Positions 1 through 8,923 of a DNA stretch of 64,000 nt are shown piece after piece; positions within the stretch are counted from its first letter, which is position 1; every line of letters begins with the position of its first letter. The notes beneath the pieces were generated by a model, which did no database searches, was not told the DNA's origin, and worked only from the letters and a program-made list of their open reading frames with translations. Made by a program: the position numbers and the translations under genes. Source of the DNA: Bermanella sp044597725 (GTDB taxonomy: Bacteria > Pseudomonadota > Gammaproteobacteria > Pseudomonadales > Oceanobacteraceae); assembly GCF_044597725.1 (NCBI RefSeq), contig NZ_CP139003.1:3162001-3226000 (forward strand). Direction: 5' to 3'.

Positions 1-1215
1 GGTTATCAAAGCGTATTCTGGAATATCTCTTTATATGATCAGTACTATTTTGAAGCCATGTTTGGAGACTTTGTCTTTCCGCCCATAAATGATGATGACG
101 ATCTCATCAAACCTGAATGGAAGAATATTGATGGTTTACAGCGCTTTTTTATGAACTGGTTTAACGATGAACGAAAAAAATCAATCTTGACCTTCCCTGT
201 AGTAACCGCCGCGATGCTAACAGAGAATAGCGATGTAAAAGATCAAAATTTTGCTGACTTCTGCTCGCAGCAGCTAGCAAATGGCAATAGTTTCTTTAGC
301 TATCTTTCGGATAGTGCTGACTCATTAGCATCATGCTGCCGCCTTCGTAACGAGATGAGCGACAATACCTTCTCTTATACATTAGGCGCAGGAGGCATAG
401 CAACTGGCTCTGTGAATGTCATAACGATCAATATGAATCGAGTAATACAAGATAATATTGATATCCAAGAAATGGTAAAAAAAGTACATAAATATCAAAT
501 TGCATACCGATCAATAATGGAAGACTACCAAAGCCATGGAATGTTACCAGTATATGATGCAGGTTTTATAAACTTAAATAAGCAGTTTTTAACAATCGGT
601 ATTAACGGAATGGTAGAAGCAGCAGAAAGCCAAGGCATATCACCCGATAATAATTCTGAATATAAGGACTTTGTACGTCAACACCTAAAAATCATATTTG
701 ATGAAAATAAAAAGGCTAAGACAGAAACCGGCTTATTATTTAATACTGAATTTGTTCCTGCTGAAAATTTAGGCCCCAAAAATGCAAAATGGGACTTAGA
801 AGATGGCTATCATGTAGAACGAGATTGTTATAACAGTTATTTCTATGTAGTAGAGGACGATCATTGCAATGCTATTGATAAGTTTATCCTTCATGGTGAT
901 GAGTTAACGCAATACTTAGATGGAGGGTCGGCATTACACTTAAACCTAGAAGAAACTTTGTCAAAGGATCAGTATCGACACCTATATAAGGTTGCGGCTA
1001 AAACAGGCTGTAATTACTTTTGCATCAACGTAAAAATCACTATTTGTAATGAGTGTGATCACATTGATAAAAGAACGCTTTATCATTGCACAAAGTGTCA
1101 TACTAAAAATGTAGATCATGGAACTCGTGTAATAGGCTATTTAAAGCGGGTTAGTGCTTTTAGCCAAGCGAGACAAAAAGAACACGATCTACGATTTTAT
1201 CAAAATATTGCTTAA
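1..1215 (+). CDS. nrdD: Anaerobic ribonucleoside-triphosphate reductase, C-terminal part (5' end outside window)
   Basis: Class III (glycyl-radical) ribonucleotide reductase, which makes dNTPs without oxygen. The reading frame is open to base 1 with no stop, so about the first third of the gene lies to the left; the ATG at 58 is an internal methionine. Visible family marks are the CCRLRNEM substrate-site segment, the TGSVNVITIN strand, a C-terminal zinc site made of two Cys-x2-Cys pairs (CNEC and CTKC), and just after it RVIGYL, which carries the radical glycine. The stop overlaps the stop of the convergent ubiT gene by 3 bases. An NrdG activase is expected nearby but is not in the window. 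The next genes also serve anaerobic growth, which supports the call. Confidence 0.93.
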   Translation, partial: GYQSVFWNISLYDQYYFEAMFGDFVFPPINDDDDLIKPEWKNIDGLQRFFMNWFNDERKKSILTFPVVTAAMLTENSDVKDQNFADFCSQQLANGNSFFSYLSDSADSLASCCRLRNEMSDNTFSYTLGAGGIATGSVNVITINMNRVIQDNIDIQEMVKKVHKYQIAYRSIMEDYQSHGMLPVYDAGFINLNKQFLTIGINGMVEAAESQGISPDNNSEYKDFVRQHLKIIFDENKKAKTETGLLFNTEFVPAENLGPKNAKWDLEDGYHVERDCYNSYFYVVEDDHCNAIDKFILHGDELTQYLDGGSALHLNLEETLSKDQYRHLYKVAAKTGCNYFCINVKITICNECDHIDKRTLYHCTKCHTKNVDHGTRVIGYLKRVSAFSQARQKEHDLRFYQNIA

Positions 1216-1703
1216 TCAATAATAGCTATTGCCCAACGGTTTAAGAAGTATTGAATCGTTTTGGGCAAGGCTTCTAGTTCAAATTGATCAATCAAATTTT
1301 TAATCTCTAGGCCAAGTTCAGTATCACCAGTAATACACAATTCTCTATTAAAAAATAGAGTATCTGGATCTTTCTTTTTAGAGGCCATTAAAACCATGGC
1401 ATCAAGCGTCCCCGAAAAAACCACATCAGGCTGTGTATTAACCTTTTCGATCATTACTAGCTCACTGGTATCTCTATACTTTGTAAAATACCAACTTATA
1501 TCAATATCTCTAATACATACTTTTGCTATTTTTCCATCCATAAAATCAATAACATTATTTTCTATTAGATCATCAGTCAGTTTTCTTAAGGAATGCAAAA
1601 CCACCCACTTTTTTATAGAAAAAGGTACTGCATTATGGGTGTTCTTAATGAACATTGGTGTCGTTTTTAACACTGATTTAGTAATACGTTGGGATAGTGT
1701 CAT
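1212..1703 (-). CDS. ubiT: SCP2-domain ubiquinone biosynthesis accessory protein UbiT
   Basis: Small SCP2 (sterol-carrier-like) protein of 163 residues, the lipid-binding partner of the O2-independent ubiquinone pathway, thought to hold hydrophobic ubiquinone intermediates in anaerobiosis. The C-terminal half has the SCP2 pattern: a strand ending DVVFSGTLDAMVLMASKKKDPDTLFF followed in pieces by RELCITGDTELGLEIKNLID. The start is supported by a GGAG ribosome site 7 bases upstream. It is divergent from ubiU, its known functional partner, and convergent with nrdD. A TATAAT box and a centred FNR/Anr-type site lie upstream (separate entry). The assignment rests on the domain plus adjacency to ubiUV. 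Confidence 0.88.
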   Translation of the reverse strand: MTLSQRITKSVLKTTPMFIKNTHNAVPFSIKKWVVLHSLRKLTDDLIENNVIDFMDGKIAKVCIRDIDISWYFTKYRDTSELVMIEKVNTQPDVVFSGTLDAMVLMASKKKDPDTLFFNRELCITGDTELGLEIKNLIDQFELEALPKTIQYFLNRWAIAIID

Positions 1704-1725
1704 TTTATAACTCCATATTAGATAC

Positions 1726-1774
1726 TGACATGATTATACGCTCATTTTCTCTTAAATTTATTAATCGAGATCAA
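1726..1774 (-). promoter_or_regulatory. ubiT promoter with class II FNR/Anr-type site
   Basis: On the minus strand a perfect TATAAT occupies 1738-1733, predicting a transcript start near 1726 and a 23-base leader. TTAAT-N4-ATCAA lies at 1761-1774, one mismatch from the FNR/Anr consensus TTGAT-N4-ATCAA. Its centre at 1767.5 is exactly -41.5 from the predicted start, the standard class II activator position. The site also lies 10-23 bases upstream of the ubiU start codon, overlapping that gene's ribosome-binding region, so its effect on ubiU is unclear. Confidence 0.62.
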
Positions 1775-1783
1775 GGATAACCT

Positions 1784-2776
1784 ATGGAACTATTAGCACC
1801 AGCAGGTAGTTATAATGCCCTTAAAGCAGCTATAGACGAAGGGGCTGATGCCGTCTACCTAGGTCTTAAAAACGATACAAATGCTAGGCATTTTGCAGGC
1901 TTAAACTTCACACAAAAACAACTAGATTTAGGTATCGACTATGCGCATACCCATAATCGAAAAGTGCACATGGCACTTAATACCTTTGCCCATCCAAGCA
2001 GAAGCCAAGTCTGGTTTGATAGCATAAAGCAAGCAGTTGACTTAGGTGCAGACGTATTAATAGCGGCAAATATTGCCGTTCTTGACTATGCCGCTACACA
2101 CTTTCCAAATTTAGAACTCCACCTTTCGGTACAAGGGAGTGCCACTAACGCCAGTGCTATCAACTTTTTTAAACAATTTAATATAAAACGTGTTGTATTA
2201 CCTAGAGTGCTTTCATTTAAACAAGTACAAAACTTAAAAGCGGATACCGATGTCGACATTGAAGTTTTTGCTTATGGCAGCCTTTGTATAATGGCGGAAG
2301 GTCGATGCTATCTTTCTTCTTACATGACCGGTGAGTCGCCCAATACAGCAGGTGCTTGCTCACCTGCTAAGTATGTACGATGGAATGAAACAGAAGAAGG
2401 ACTAGAAAGCCGATTGAATGGAGTACTCATCGACCGATTTTCGGATGACGAAAAAGCGGGCTACCCAACACTTTGTAAAGGACGATTTGATGTCGATAGC
2501 ACTCGTTATCACGCATTAGAGGAACCCACAAGTCTTAATACATTAGACCTATTACCCGATCTATATAAGTTAGGCATAAGCTCATTAAAAATTGAAGGCC
2601 GCCAAAGAAGTCCAGCCTATACGCGAGATGTTACCCGGGTATGGCGACAAGCAATTGATGAAGTGCAAAAAAATAAGGGTAATTTCTCAGCACATGAAAG
2701 TTGGAAAGAAACGCTTGCGAATCTTTCTGAAGGGTCGCAAACCACCCTTGGCGCTTACGAACGAAACTGGCAGTAA
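1784..2776 (+). CDS. ubiU: O2-independent ubiquinone hydroxylase subunit UbiU (U32 peptidase family)
   Basis: U32-family Fe-S protein that with UbiV hydroxylates the ubiquinone ring without oxygen. It begins MELLAPAGSY, the classic U32 start, preceded by AAGGAT. Four cysteines at about residues 168, 175, 192 and 231 match the spacing of the [4Fe-4S] ligands known in E. coli UbiU. Length (330) is normal. It is followed after 13 bases by ubiV, so the pair is almost certainly co-transcribed. A collagenase-like U32 protease is the generic alternative, but the pairing with ubiV and ubiT argues for the quinone role. Confidence 0.94.
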   Translation: MELLAPAGSYNALKAAIDEGADAVYLGLKNDTNARHFAGLNFTQKQLDLGIDYAHTHNRKVHMALNTFAHPSRSQVWFDSIKQAVDLGADVLIAANIAVLDYAATHFPNLELHLSVQGSATNASAINFFKQFNIKRVVLPRVLSFKQVQNLKADTDVDIEVFAYGSLCIMAEGRCYLSSYMTGESPNTAGACSPAKYVRWNETEEGLESRLNGVLIDRFSDDEKAGYPTLCKGRFDVDSTRYHALEEPTSLNTLDLLPDLYKLGISSLKIEGRQRSPAYTRDVTRVWRQAIDEVQKNKGNFSAHESWKETLANLSEGSQTTLGAYERNWQ

Positions 2777-2789
2777 GAGGAAAAATTGT

Positions 2790-3665
2790 ATGCAAGTATC
2801 CATAGGTAATATCCTATTTTTTTGGAACCGTGAAAAAGTCTATAACTTTTACGAGAAAGTAGCTCAATCTAATGCAAGCATCGTTTATGTAGGAGAATCG
2901 GTTTGTTCAAAAAGGCGAGAGTTATCACTCGGTGATTGGCTTGAAATAGGCCGGTATTTAGAGGCTTCCGGAAAACAAGTTGTTTTGTCAGGTTTGGCTC
3001 TTCTTGAAGCAAAAAGCGAACTTAGCACATTAAAAAAAGTATGTGATAATGGCAACTTTATGGTAGAAGCCAATGATTTTTCAGCAGTCGATATTCTATC
3101 ATCACTTGGCTTAGTATTTTGTGCGGGGGCCGCACTCAACATTTATAATCAATTTGATATAAAGTTCCTCCATAATCGAGGAATGAAGCGCTGGGTCATG
3201 CCAGTGGAACTCAGTAAAGACTGGCTACAGGACATTCAAGGCAATATGGATAAAGTCAAACTTTATCGCGATATCGAAGTTGAGGTCTATGCCTATGGCT
3301 ATATCCCCCTAGCTTATTCCGCTAGATGCTTTACTGCACGCTCACTAAACTTACCCAAGGATGACTGTCGACTGAGCTGCATTAATTTTCCACAAGGACG
3401 GGTATTAAACAGTCAGGAAGACGAACGTTTATTCATAATGAATGGCATTCAAACATTATCTGGGAAACCTGTTAATTTAATTAACGATACAGCCGGCATG
3501 AGCGAACTGGTTAATATATGCAGAATTAGCCCTCACTCATTCGAATGTATAGATTGGGTCGATTCATTCCTTGGTAATAACAATGAACATCCACCTATAA
3601 GTAATCAAGACTATTGCAATGGATTTTGGCACAAAATAGAAGGTATGAAAGTAATCAATACTTAA
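2790..3665 (+). CDS. ubiV: O2-independent ubiquinone hydroxylase subunit UbiV (U32 peptidase family)
   Basis: Partner of UbiU in the O2-independent hydroxylation steps of ubiquinone synthesis. Starting at ATG 2790 (AAGAGG upstream, just after the ubiU stop) gives 291 residues, the normal length. A longer frame reaching back into ubiU is open but has no justification. Cysteines at residues 39, 180, 193 and 197 match the known [4Fe-4S] ligand positions of UbiV. A strong terminator follows. The presence of the full ubiTUV trio beside nitrate-respiration genes implies that quinone can be made during denitrifying or nitrate-respiring growth. Confidence 0.94.
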   Translation: MQVSIGNILFFWNREKVYNFYEKVAQSNASIVYVGESVCSKRRELSLGDWLEIGRYLEASGKQVVLSGLALLEAKSELSTLKKVCDNGNFMVEANDFSAVDILSSLGLVFCAGAALNIYNQFDIKFLHNRGMKRWVMPVELSKDWLQDIQGNMDKVKLYRDIEVEVYAYGYIPLAYSARCFTARSLNLPKDDCRLSCINFPQGRVLNSQEDERLFIMNGIQTLSGKPVNLINDTAGMSELVNICRISPHSFECIDWVDSFLGNNNEHPPISNQDYCNGFWHKIEGMKVINT

Positions 3666-3677
3666 TTATATGTTTAT

Positions 3678-3715
3678 AAGCTCGGCCAATTAAAGTCATT
3701 TGGCCGAGCTTTTTT
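3678..3715 (+). terminator. Rho-independent terminator after ubiV
   Basis: A perfect 12-bp inverted repeat (AAGCTCGGCCAA at 3678-3689 with TTGGCCGAGCTT at 3700-3711) encloses a 10-base loop and runs into six T residues. It lies 13 bases after the ubiV stop. The flanking A-rich side is weaker, so it mainly serves the plus strand, although narK also ends nearby from the other side. Confidence 0.9.
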
Positions 3716-3760
3716 CACTAAAATATTACTGAATACCAACAAGATTAACCATATTTAAAC

Positions 3761-6436
3761 TTAACATGGATTTCCAGCACCTTTCCGTGAATAAAACCAC
3801 CAGGTTATCCCACTGCATACCACATAAAATACCACAAACGCGATTAAAGCAGCCGTGACACCACCGGTTAAATCGATAGATGTACCATACGCTTTAGGAA
3901 TAAAGAAACCTCCATAGGCAGCAAAGGCAGAAATAAACCCAATGACTGCGGCAGACTCTTTGTTGCCCTCTTTAATGGCTTCATCACCGTTACCCAAATC
4001 GCGTTTACGCTGATTAAGAAAGATAACAGGCACCATACGAAAGGTAGAACCGTTACCAATTCCGGTTGCAATAAAGAGCACTAAAAAGGCGGCAAAGAAA
4101 CCCCAGAAATTTCCACTTTCGCCCGATTTAGGCAAAAAGTAAATGACCGCTAGCACACCTGCAATCATGAGTAAGAAGTTCCAAAATGTTACCCGTGCGC
4201 CACCAAGCTTGTCGGCAATAACACCGCCTACAGGTCGGGCAAGGGCGCCGACTAACGGCCCAATAAATGCGTATTTAGTAGGGTCAATATCGGGAAACAG
4301 TTTACCTGAAAGCAAGGGAAAGCCTGCGGCAAAACCAATAAAGCTGCCAAATGTACCAAGATATAAGATACACATAATCCAGTTATGGCTACGTTTAAAG
4401 ATAATAGCTTGATCACTGAATGATGATTTAGCAGACGAAATATCGTTCATACCAAACCATGCTGCGATGGACGTGATAATAATTAACGGAATCCATAAAA
4501 AGGCTGCGTTTTGTAACCATACAGATTCACCTGCATTTGCACCTTGCTGAATAATCAAGGGGTCTCCACCTAAACTACCAAATACACTACTGGCAATAAC
4601 CAGAGGCGCTAGTAATTGCATTCCAGATACCCCTAGGTTTCCTAAACCTGCATTCATACCTAGAGCACCACCCTTTTCTTTTTGTGGATAGAAAAAGCTA
4701 ATGTTTGACATACTAGACGAGAAGTTCCCACCACCAAAACCACACAATAGAGCGAGTATCATCATAATAAAATAGGGTGTTTCAGTATCCTGTATTGCCA
4801 CACCAATCCACAAACATGGCAATATCAATGATGCTGTGGACAAAGCAGTCCATCGACGTCCACCAAATATGGGCACCATGAAACCATAGAAAATACGTAA
4901 GGTAGCACCTGATAGTGCTGGAAGTGCTGCGAGCCAAAATAATTGGTTTGCACTATAGGTAAAACCAAGCGCTGGCATCTTAACAACCAAAATACTCCAT
5001 ATTGTCCATACCGCGAATGCCAGGAATAATGCCGGTATAGAAATCCACAAATTACGTTTTGCGATCTTCTTACCTGTATTTTCCCAAAAGCTTTCATCTT
5101 CTGGACGCCAATCATCTAATACGAATGAATCAGGTGTTGATAGTTCGGGTAGATCTTTAACTTCAACTTTAGTATCAACATGCCATTCGATTTTTTCGGC
5201 AGCTAGAATGCTATAATGCATCCAGATAAGAGCAGCACCTGCAACGACAAAAAGTAACATAAATGCACTTTGCCATACGCCAATAACGTCATTGAGCATG
5301 CCGAACGTAAGTGGTAATAAAAAGCCACCGATACCACCAATCATGCCGACTACACCGCCCACAGCACCTACATTATTAGGGTAATAAACCGGTATATGTT
5401 TAAAGACTGCGGCTTTACCTAGCGACATAAAAAAGCCCAATACAAAGGTTAATACTACAAACCCAGTCAGTGTTATTTCAAAATGAAAATTGTACGTTTC
5501 CTTAATACCCTTAACACTGTATTCAACCGATGGATAACTTAATAAAAAACAACAGATAACCGATGCAATAAACGTCCAATACATGACTTTACGGGCACCA
5601 TATTTGTCAGACATCCAGCCACCAAGTACTCTAAATAATGAAGCTGGAATGGTATATAAAGCTGCAATAATACCTGCTGTTTTTAGGTCTAAACCATATA
5701 CACCTATCAGGTAATGAGGCAACCATAAAGCCAGTGCTACAAACGCACCGAACACGAAAAAGTAGTAAAGAGAAAACCGCCATACACGAAGATCACCCAA
5801 TGGCGAAAGTTGCTGCCAAAAGCTTTTCTCCTGCATTTCTTTTCGTTGACCTGCTAACGGATCTTCTTTAGCTAGTATATAAAATAATACAGCCATTACC
5901 GCCATTACAGCCGCATATACTTGTGCAGTACCTTGCCACCCTAGAGCAACCAATAAGAATGGTGCACCAAAATTGGTTATAGCAGCCCCCACATTACCAG
6001 CACCAAAAATACCAAGTGCTGTACCTTGTTTCTCTTTTGCATCGTTAAACCAAGCAGCAGTATAAGTGACACCAACAATAAACCCACCCCCGGCTAAACC
6101 AACACCTAAGGCAGCCACCAACATGACATAATAAGTACTAGCAAGCGTCAGTAGATAAACGCAAATAGCGTTAATGAACATAAGAACTGAGAAGACTAAG
6201 CGACCACCAAAACGGTCAGTCCAGATACCAAGAAACATTCGACTTATCGACCCCGTTAATACAGGTGTCGCCATCAAAAGACCTAATTGTGTATCACTTA
6301 AGCCAAGATCGGCCTTTATTTGAATACCGATAATCGAGAATATTGTCCAAACGGCAAAACACAATGTAAAAGCAAAAGTCGATATTGCTAATGCCCCATT
6401 GCGATGTCCGTCTGTTACCGAGAGGGTTTGATTCAT
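3761..6436 (-). CDS. narK: Fused NarK1-NarK2 nitrate/nitrite transporter (two MFS domains)
   Basis: Inner-membrane nitrate/nitrite transporter of 891 residues, twice the length of one major-facilitator protein. The N-terminal half carries FGAGNVGAAITNFGAP and the C-terminal half, after a hydrophilic linker around residues 430-470, carries GMNAGLGNLGVSGMQ. These are the nitrate-signature segments of NarK1-type (proton/nitrate symport) and NarK2-type (nitrate/nitrite exchange) proteins. About 24 membrane segments are expected. I start at 6436 because AAGAGG sits 6 bases upstream; a frame 24 codons longer lacks such a site. Natural NarK1-NarK2 fusions are known, for example in Paracoccus. No narGHI is visible, so nitrate reductase is presumably outside the window. 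Confidence 0.93.
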   Translation of the reverse strand: MNQTLSVTDGHRNGALAISTFAFTLCFAVWTIFSIIGIQIKADLGLSDTQLGLLMATPVLTGSISRMFLGIWTDRFGGRLVFSVLMFINAICVYLLTLASTYYVMLVAALGVGLAGGGFIVGVTYTAAWFNDAKEKQGTALGIFGAGNVGAAITNFGAPFLLVALGWQGTAQVYAAVMAVMAVLFYILAKEDPLAGQRKEMQEKSFWQQLSPLGDLRVWRFSLYYFFVFGAFVALALWLPHYLIGVYGLDLKTAGIIAALYTIPASLFRVLGGWMSDKYGARKVMYWTFIASVICCFLLSYPSVEYSVKGIKETYNFHFEITLTGFVVLTFVLGFFMSLGKAAVFKHIPVYYPNNVGAVGGVVGMIGGIGGFLLPLTFGMLNDVIGVWQSAFMLLFVVAGAALIWMHYSILAAEKIEWHVDTKVEVKDLPELSTPDSFVLDDWRPEDESFWENTGKKIAKRNLWISIPALFLAFAVWTIWSILVVKMPALGFTYSANQLFWLAALPALSGATLRIFYGFMVPIFGGRRWTALSTASLILPCLWIGVAIQDTETPYFIMMILALLCGFGGGNFSSSMSNISFFYPQKEKGGALGMNAGLGNLGVSGMQLLAPLVIASSVFGSLGGDPLIIQQGANAGESVWLQNAAFLWIPLIIITSIAAWFGMNDISSAKSSFSDQAIIFKRSHNWIMCILYLGTFGSFIGFAAGFPLLSGKLFPDIDPTKYAFIGPLVGALARPVGGVIADKLGGARVTFWNFLLMIAGVLAVIYFLPKSGESGNFWGFFAAFLVLFIATGIGNGSTFRMVPVIFLNQRKRDLGNGDEAIKEGNKESAAVIGFISAFAAYGGFFIPKAYGTSIDLTGGVTAALIAFVVFYVVCSGITWWFYSRKGAGNPC

Positions 6437-6748
6437 ACGTAACCTCTTTATTAACGTATAGTGAGTTTTATGATTAACACTAAAAATTGTAACTCGGTAA
6501 AAAAACAATGGCTTGCACTTATTGCAGGTAAGAATGAATATACTCTAAGCCAAACTCTACCCCTATTTAGGTATTTAATATCGAGTAGTCAGCCTAACCA
6601 CTCCCCCCTATTCTCATTATTGCCTAAACATCCTATGCTGACCCCTGTTGTTGCACCGAGTTCTGTTTCCTAAGTCTTTAGATATGGAAATCGAACCGAT
6701 GGGTATGTATAGAAACATATATGCCTCCCGTACTTGGAAAGGTGTTCT
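6437..6748. other. narK-moaA divergent intergenic region
   Basis: 312 bases without a credible gene separate divergent narK and moaA. A TATACG hexamer at 6460-6455 (minus strand) could be the narK -10. A NarL-type 7-2-7 element is listed separately. I searched by eye for TTGAT-N4-ATCAA (FNR/Anr) and found nothing better than three mismatches. I did not recognise the conserved core of the Moco RNA motif that precedes moaA in many relatives. Confidence 0.5.
6558..6573. promoter_or_regulatory. Possible NarL/NarP-type 7-2-7 site
   Basis: TACCCCT, two bases, then TTAGGTA. The first heptamer fits the NarL consensus TACYYMT fully. The second, read on the other strand, is TACCTAA with one mismatch at the last base. 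The spacing of two is that of the NarL/NarP inverted pair. It lies roughly 115 bases upstream of a plausible narK start. A single further heptamer ATGGGTA lies nearer moaA. The claim is an eye match only. Confidence 0.42.
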
Positions 6749-7768
6749 ATGAGAACGAATGTCAATCAATATTCGCCACAGAGTGATAACGAAATATCGT
6801 TAATAGATGAATATAATAGAGAATTTAGTTATCTCCGTTTATCTATCACAGATGTATGTAATTATCGCTGCAATTACTGTCTTCCTGATGGCTATGAATC
6901 ATGCAGTGATGAAAAAGAGTTATCGCTAGAAGAAATCAAAACCTTAGTCACTCACTTCGCTGATATGGGTATTAAAAAAGTAAGGATTACAGGAGGCGAA
7001 CCAGGAACCCGATCAGACTTACCGCTTATTATTAAAACGGTTAAATCAATACCGGGCATTGAAACTGTCGCTCTTACCACAAATGGTTATAAGCTAAATA
7101 AGCGTATCAATTCGTGGGTTGAAGCAGGACTTGATGCCATTAATGTCAGTATCGATAGCTTACGCCCAGAAATGTTTAATTTAATAACAGGTCATGATCG
7201 GCTAGATGAGATTTTAATGGGCTTAAATACAGCCATTAAACTTGGTATGACGTCAGTTAAGGTGAACGCTGTATTACTAAAAAGCTATAATCTCAATCAG
7301 TTTGATGAATTTCTAAAATGGATTAAAGATAAACCCATTAGCTTGCGCTTTATCGAATTAATGGAAACATCGGACAATACTGAATTCTTTGAGCAAAACC
7401 ATGTGCGTGGAGAAGATATTTTAGAACGTCTAAAACAAAATAACTGGCAAGAGAAAACCCGAAATAAACATTCAGGTCCAGCACGAGAGTTTTATCATGA
7501 ACTTTATCAAGGTCAAATTGGTTTGATCATGCCGTACAGTCCAGATTTCTGTAATACCTGTAATCGTTTACGCATCAGCGCTAGGGGCAAACTGCATCTA
7601 TGCTTATTTGGTGAGACAGGTTACGATTTACGCCCACTACTCTCACCCAACAAAGTTCATTCACTTAATGACCATATTAAAGATATTCTAAAAAATAAGT
7701 CTGTCAGTCACTTCCTACATATGCGCCAAACTGGTGCAACTAAACACTTAGCCATGTTAGGGGGGTAG
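6749..7768 (+). CDS. moaA: GTP 3',8-cyclase MoaA
   Basis: Radical-SAM enzyme for the first step of molybdopterin synthesis (GTP to 3',8-cyclo-GTP). The N-terminal cluster motif CNYRCNYC gives Cys37, Cys41 and Cys44. The C-terminal cluster is supplied by CNTC and a later Cys in GKLHLC. The protein ends in the Gly-Gly tail that MoaA needs. The ATG at 6749 has GGAAAGG upstream; a TTG five codons earlier overlaps that site and is unlikely. It heads a tight moaA-mobA-moaB-moaC-moaD-moaE run that provides cofactor for nitrate reductase. Confidence 0.96.
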   Translation: MRTNVNQYSPQSDNEISLIDEYNREFSYLRLSITDVCNYRCNYCLPDGYESCSDEKELSLEEIKTLVTHFADMGIKKVRITGGEPGTRSDLPLIIKTVKSIPGIETVALTTNGYKLNKRINSWVEAGLDAINVSIDSLRPEMFNLITGHDRLDEILMGLNTAIKLGMTSVKVNAVLLKSYNLNQFDEFLKWIKDKPISLRFIELMETSDNTEFFEQNHVRGEDILERLKQNNWQEKTRNKHSGPAREFYHELYQGQIGLIMPYSPDFCNTCNRLRISARGKLHLCLFGETGYDLRPLLSPNKVHSLNDHIKDILKNKSVSHFLHMRQTGATKHLAMLGG

Positions 7769-7772
7769 TAAA

Positions 7773-8348
7773 ATGGTGGTCGACGGCATTATTTTGAGTG
7801 GTGGACAATCCTCACGTATGGGGCAAGATAAATCGCTGTTGCTGCGTGATCACCGCGATATGTTTTTTTACATGCTCGAGCAAATGGAAGCACTGGATTT
7901 ACAAGACATCTACATTAGTCGAAACCCGAACCAAGTAAGCTATTTAACTCGACACCCTATTGTTGCTGATAAATATAGGACTAAAGGGCCGCTTGGTGGC
8001 CTCCATGCATGTATGCAGCGCTCGACAGCCGAAGCAGTTTTAGTTGTCCCTATCGACCTGCCGCTTATTGAAATTAGTGATCTCGATCATTTATTGCAAT
8101 CAGGGCTCATGAATAAATCGACCACCTACTTTCAAAATCACTACCTTCCCCTGTTTCTACCTAACTCTAGCGCAGTACGTGCATACTTAGATGAGGTCAT
8201 GCGTGAGGCACAAGCAAATCAATCGGTACGGGCTTTATGCCAACATTTCTTTGCTCAGGCTATTAAGCCACTTAATAAACAGTGCTTATACAATGCAAAT
8301 ACGTGGCAACAATGGCAAAATGCAAAACATGTTATATCCCAGTTTTAG
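7773..8348 (+). CDS. mobA: Molybdenum cofactor guanylyltransferase MobA
   Basis: Transfers GMP from GTP to Mo-molybdopterin, giving the guanine dinucleotide form used by nitrate reductases of the DMSO-reductase family. The nucleotide-binding loop LSGGQSSRMGQDK covers residues 8-20, and VVPIDLPL is the metal-binding strand. Length 191 is typical. The start lies 4 bases after moaA, with the G-rich end of moaA acting as ribosome site, so translation is probably coupled. Confidence 0.93.
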   Translation: MVVDGIILSGGQSSRMGQDKSLLLRDHRDMFFYMLEQMEALDLQDIYISRNPNQVSYLTRHPIVADKYRTKGPLGGLHACMQRSTAEAVLVVPIDLPLIEISDLDHLLQSGLMNKSTTYFQNHYLPLFLPNSSAVRAYLDEVMREAQANQSVRALCQHFFAQAIKPLNKQCLYNANTWQQWQNAKHVISQF

Positions 8349-8369
8349 TTTATATTCAGGAGTCACACC

Positions 8370-8915
8370 GTGGCACATAATCAATCTACAGACCTTATCC
8401 CGCTTAATTTAGCCGTTCTCACAGTCTCGGATACCCGTACTGAAGAAAACGATACCAGCGGTCAACTTTTAGTGGAACGTCTAACCAACGCTGGGCACTC
8501 CTTGGCTGACAAAAAGATGGTGATCGACGATATATACCAAATACGCTCTGTGGTGAGTCAATGGATTGCTAACCCAGGCATTCAAGGTGTCTTAATCACA
8601 GGCGGTACCGGCTTTACCGGGCGCGATAGTACACCTGAAGCGGTTACCCCACTATTCGACAAAACCGTTGAAGGCTTTGGCGAGCTATTTCGTCAAATCA
8701 GTTTTGATCAAATTGGCACCAGTACTATTCAAAGCCGTGCTGTGGCGGGGTTAGCTAATGGTGTTATTATCTTTTGTATGCCAGGTTCCACCAATGCCTG
8801 CAAAACGGCATGGGATAACATTATTCAGGCACAACTTGATAGCCGCCAAGGCCCATGCAATTTTGTTGGCCAGCTTAAGAAAACTGAAATCGAAAATTGC
8901 CGTTCACGGGGTTAG
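8370..8915 (+). CDS. moaB: Molybdenum cofactor biosynthesis protein MoaB (MogA/MoaB fold)
   Basis: MPT adenylyltransferase-fold protein. LITGGTGFTGRDSTPEA around residues 76-91 is the diagnostic MoaB/MogA loop, and LTVSDTR near the N terminus is also conserved. GTG at 8370 is chosen as start because CAGGAG precedes it at a good distance. The 181-residue length is normal for the MoaB group. Without an alignment I cannot fully separate MoaB from MogA. Confidence 0.9.
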   Translation: MAHNQSTDLIPLNLAVLTVSDTRTEENDTSGQLLVERLTNAGHSLADKKMVIDDIYQIRSVVSQWIANPGIQGVLITGGTGFTGRDSTPEAVTPLFDKTVEGFGELFRQISFDQIGTSTIQSRAVAGLANGVIIFCMPGSTNACKTAWDNIIQAQLDSRQGPCNFVGQLKKTEIENCRSRG

Positions 8916-8923
8916 TAACAATT

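Noticed and set aside
2592..2789. Longer UbiV frame reaching into ubiU
   Set aside because: The extra codons overlap ubiU coding sequence. The ATG at 2790 has a good ribosome site and gives the normal length with cysteines at the known positions.
6437..6748. Moco riboswitch upstream of moaA
   Set aside because: I could not find the conserved core of that RNA motif; the region is AT-rich without a clear multi-stem fold.
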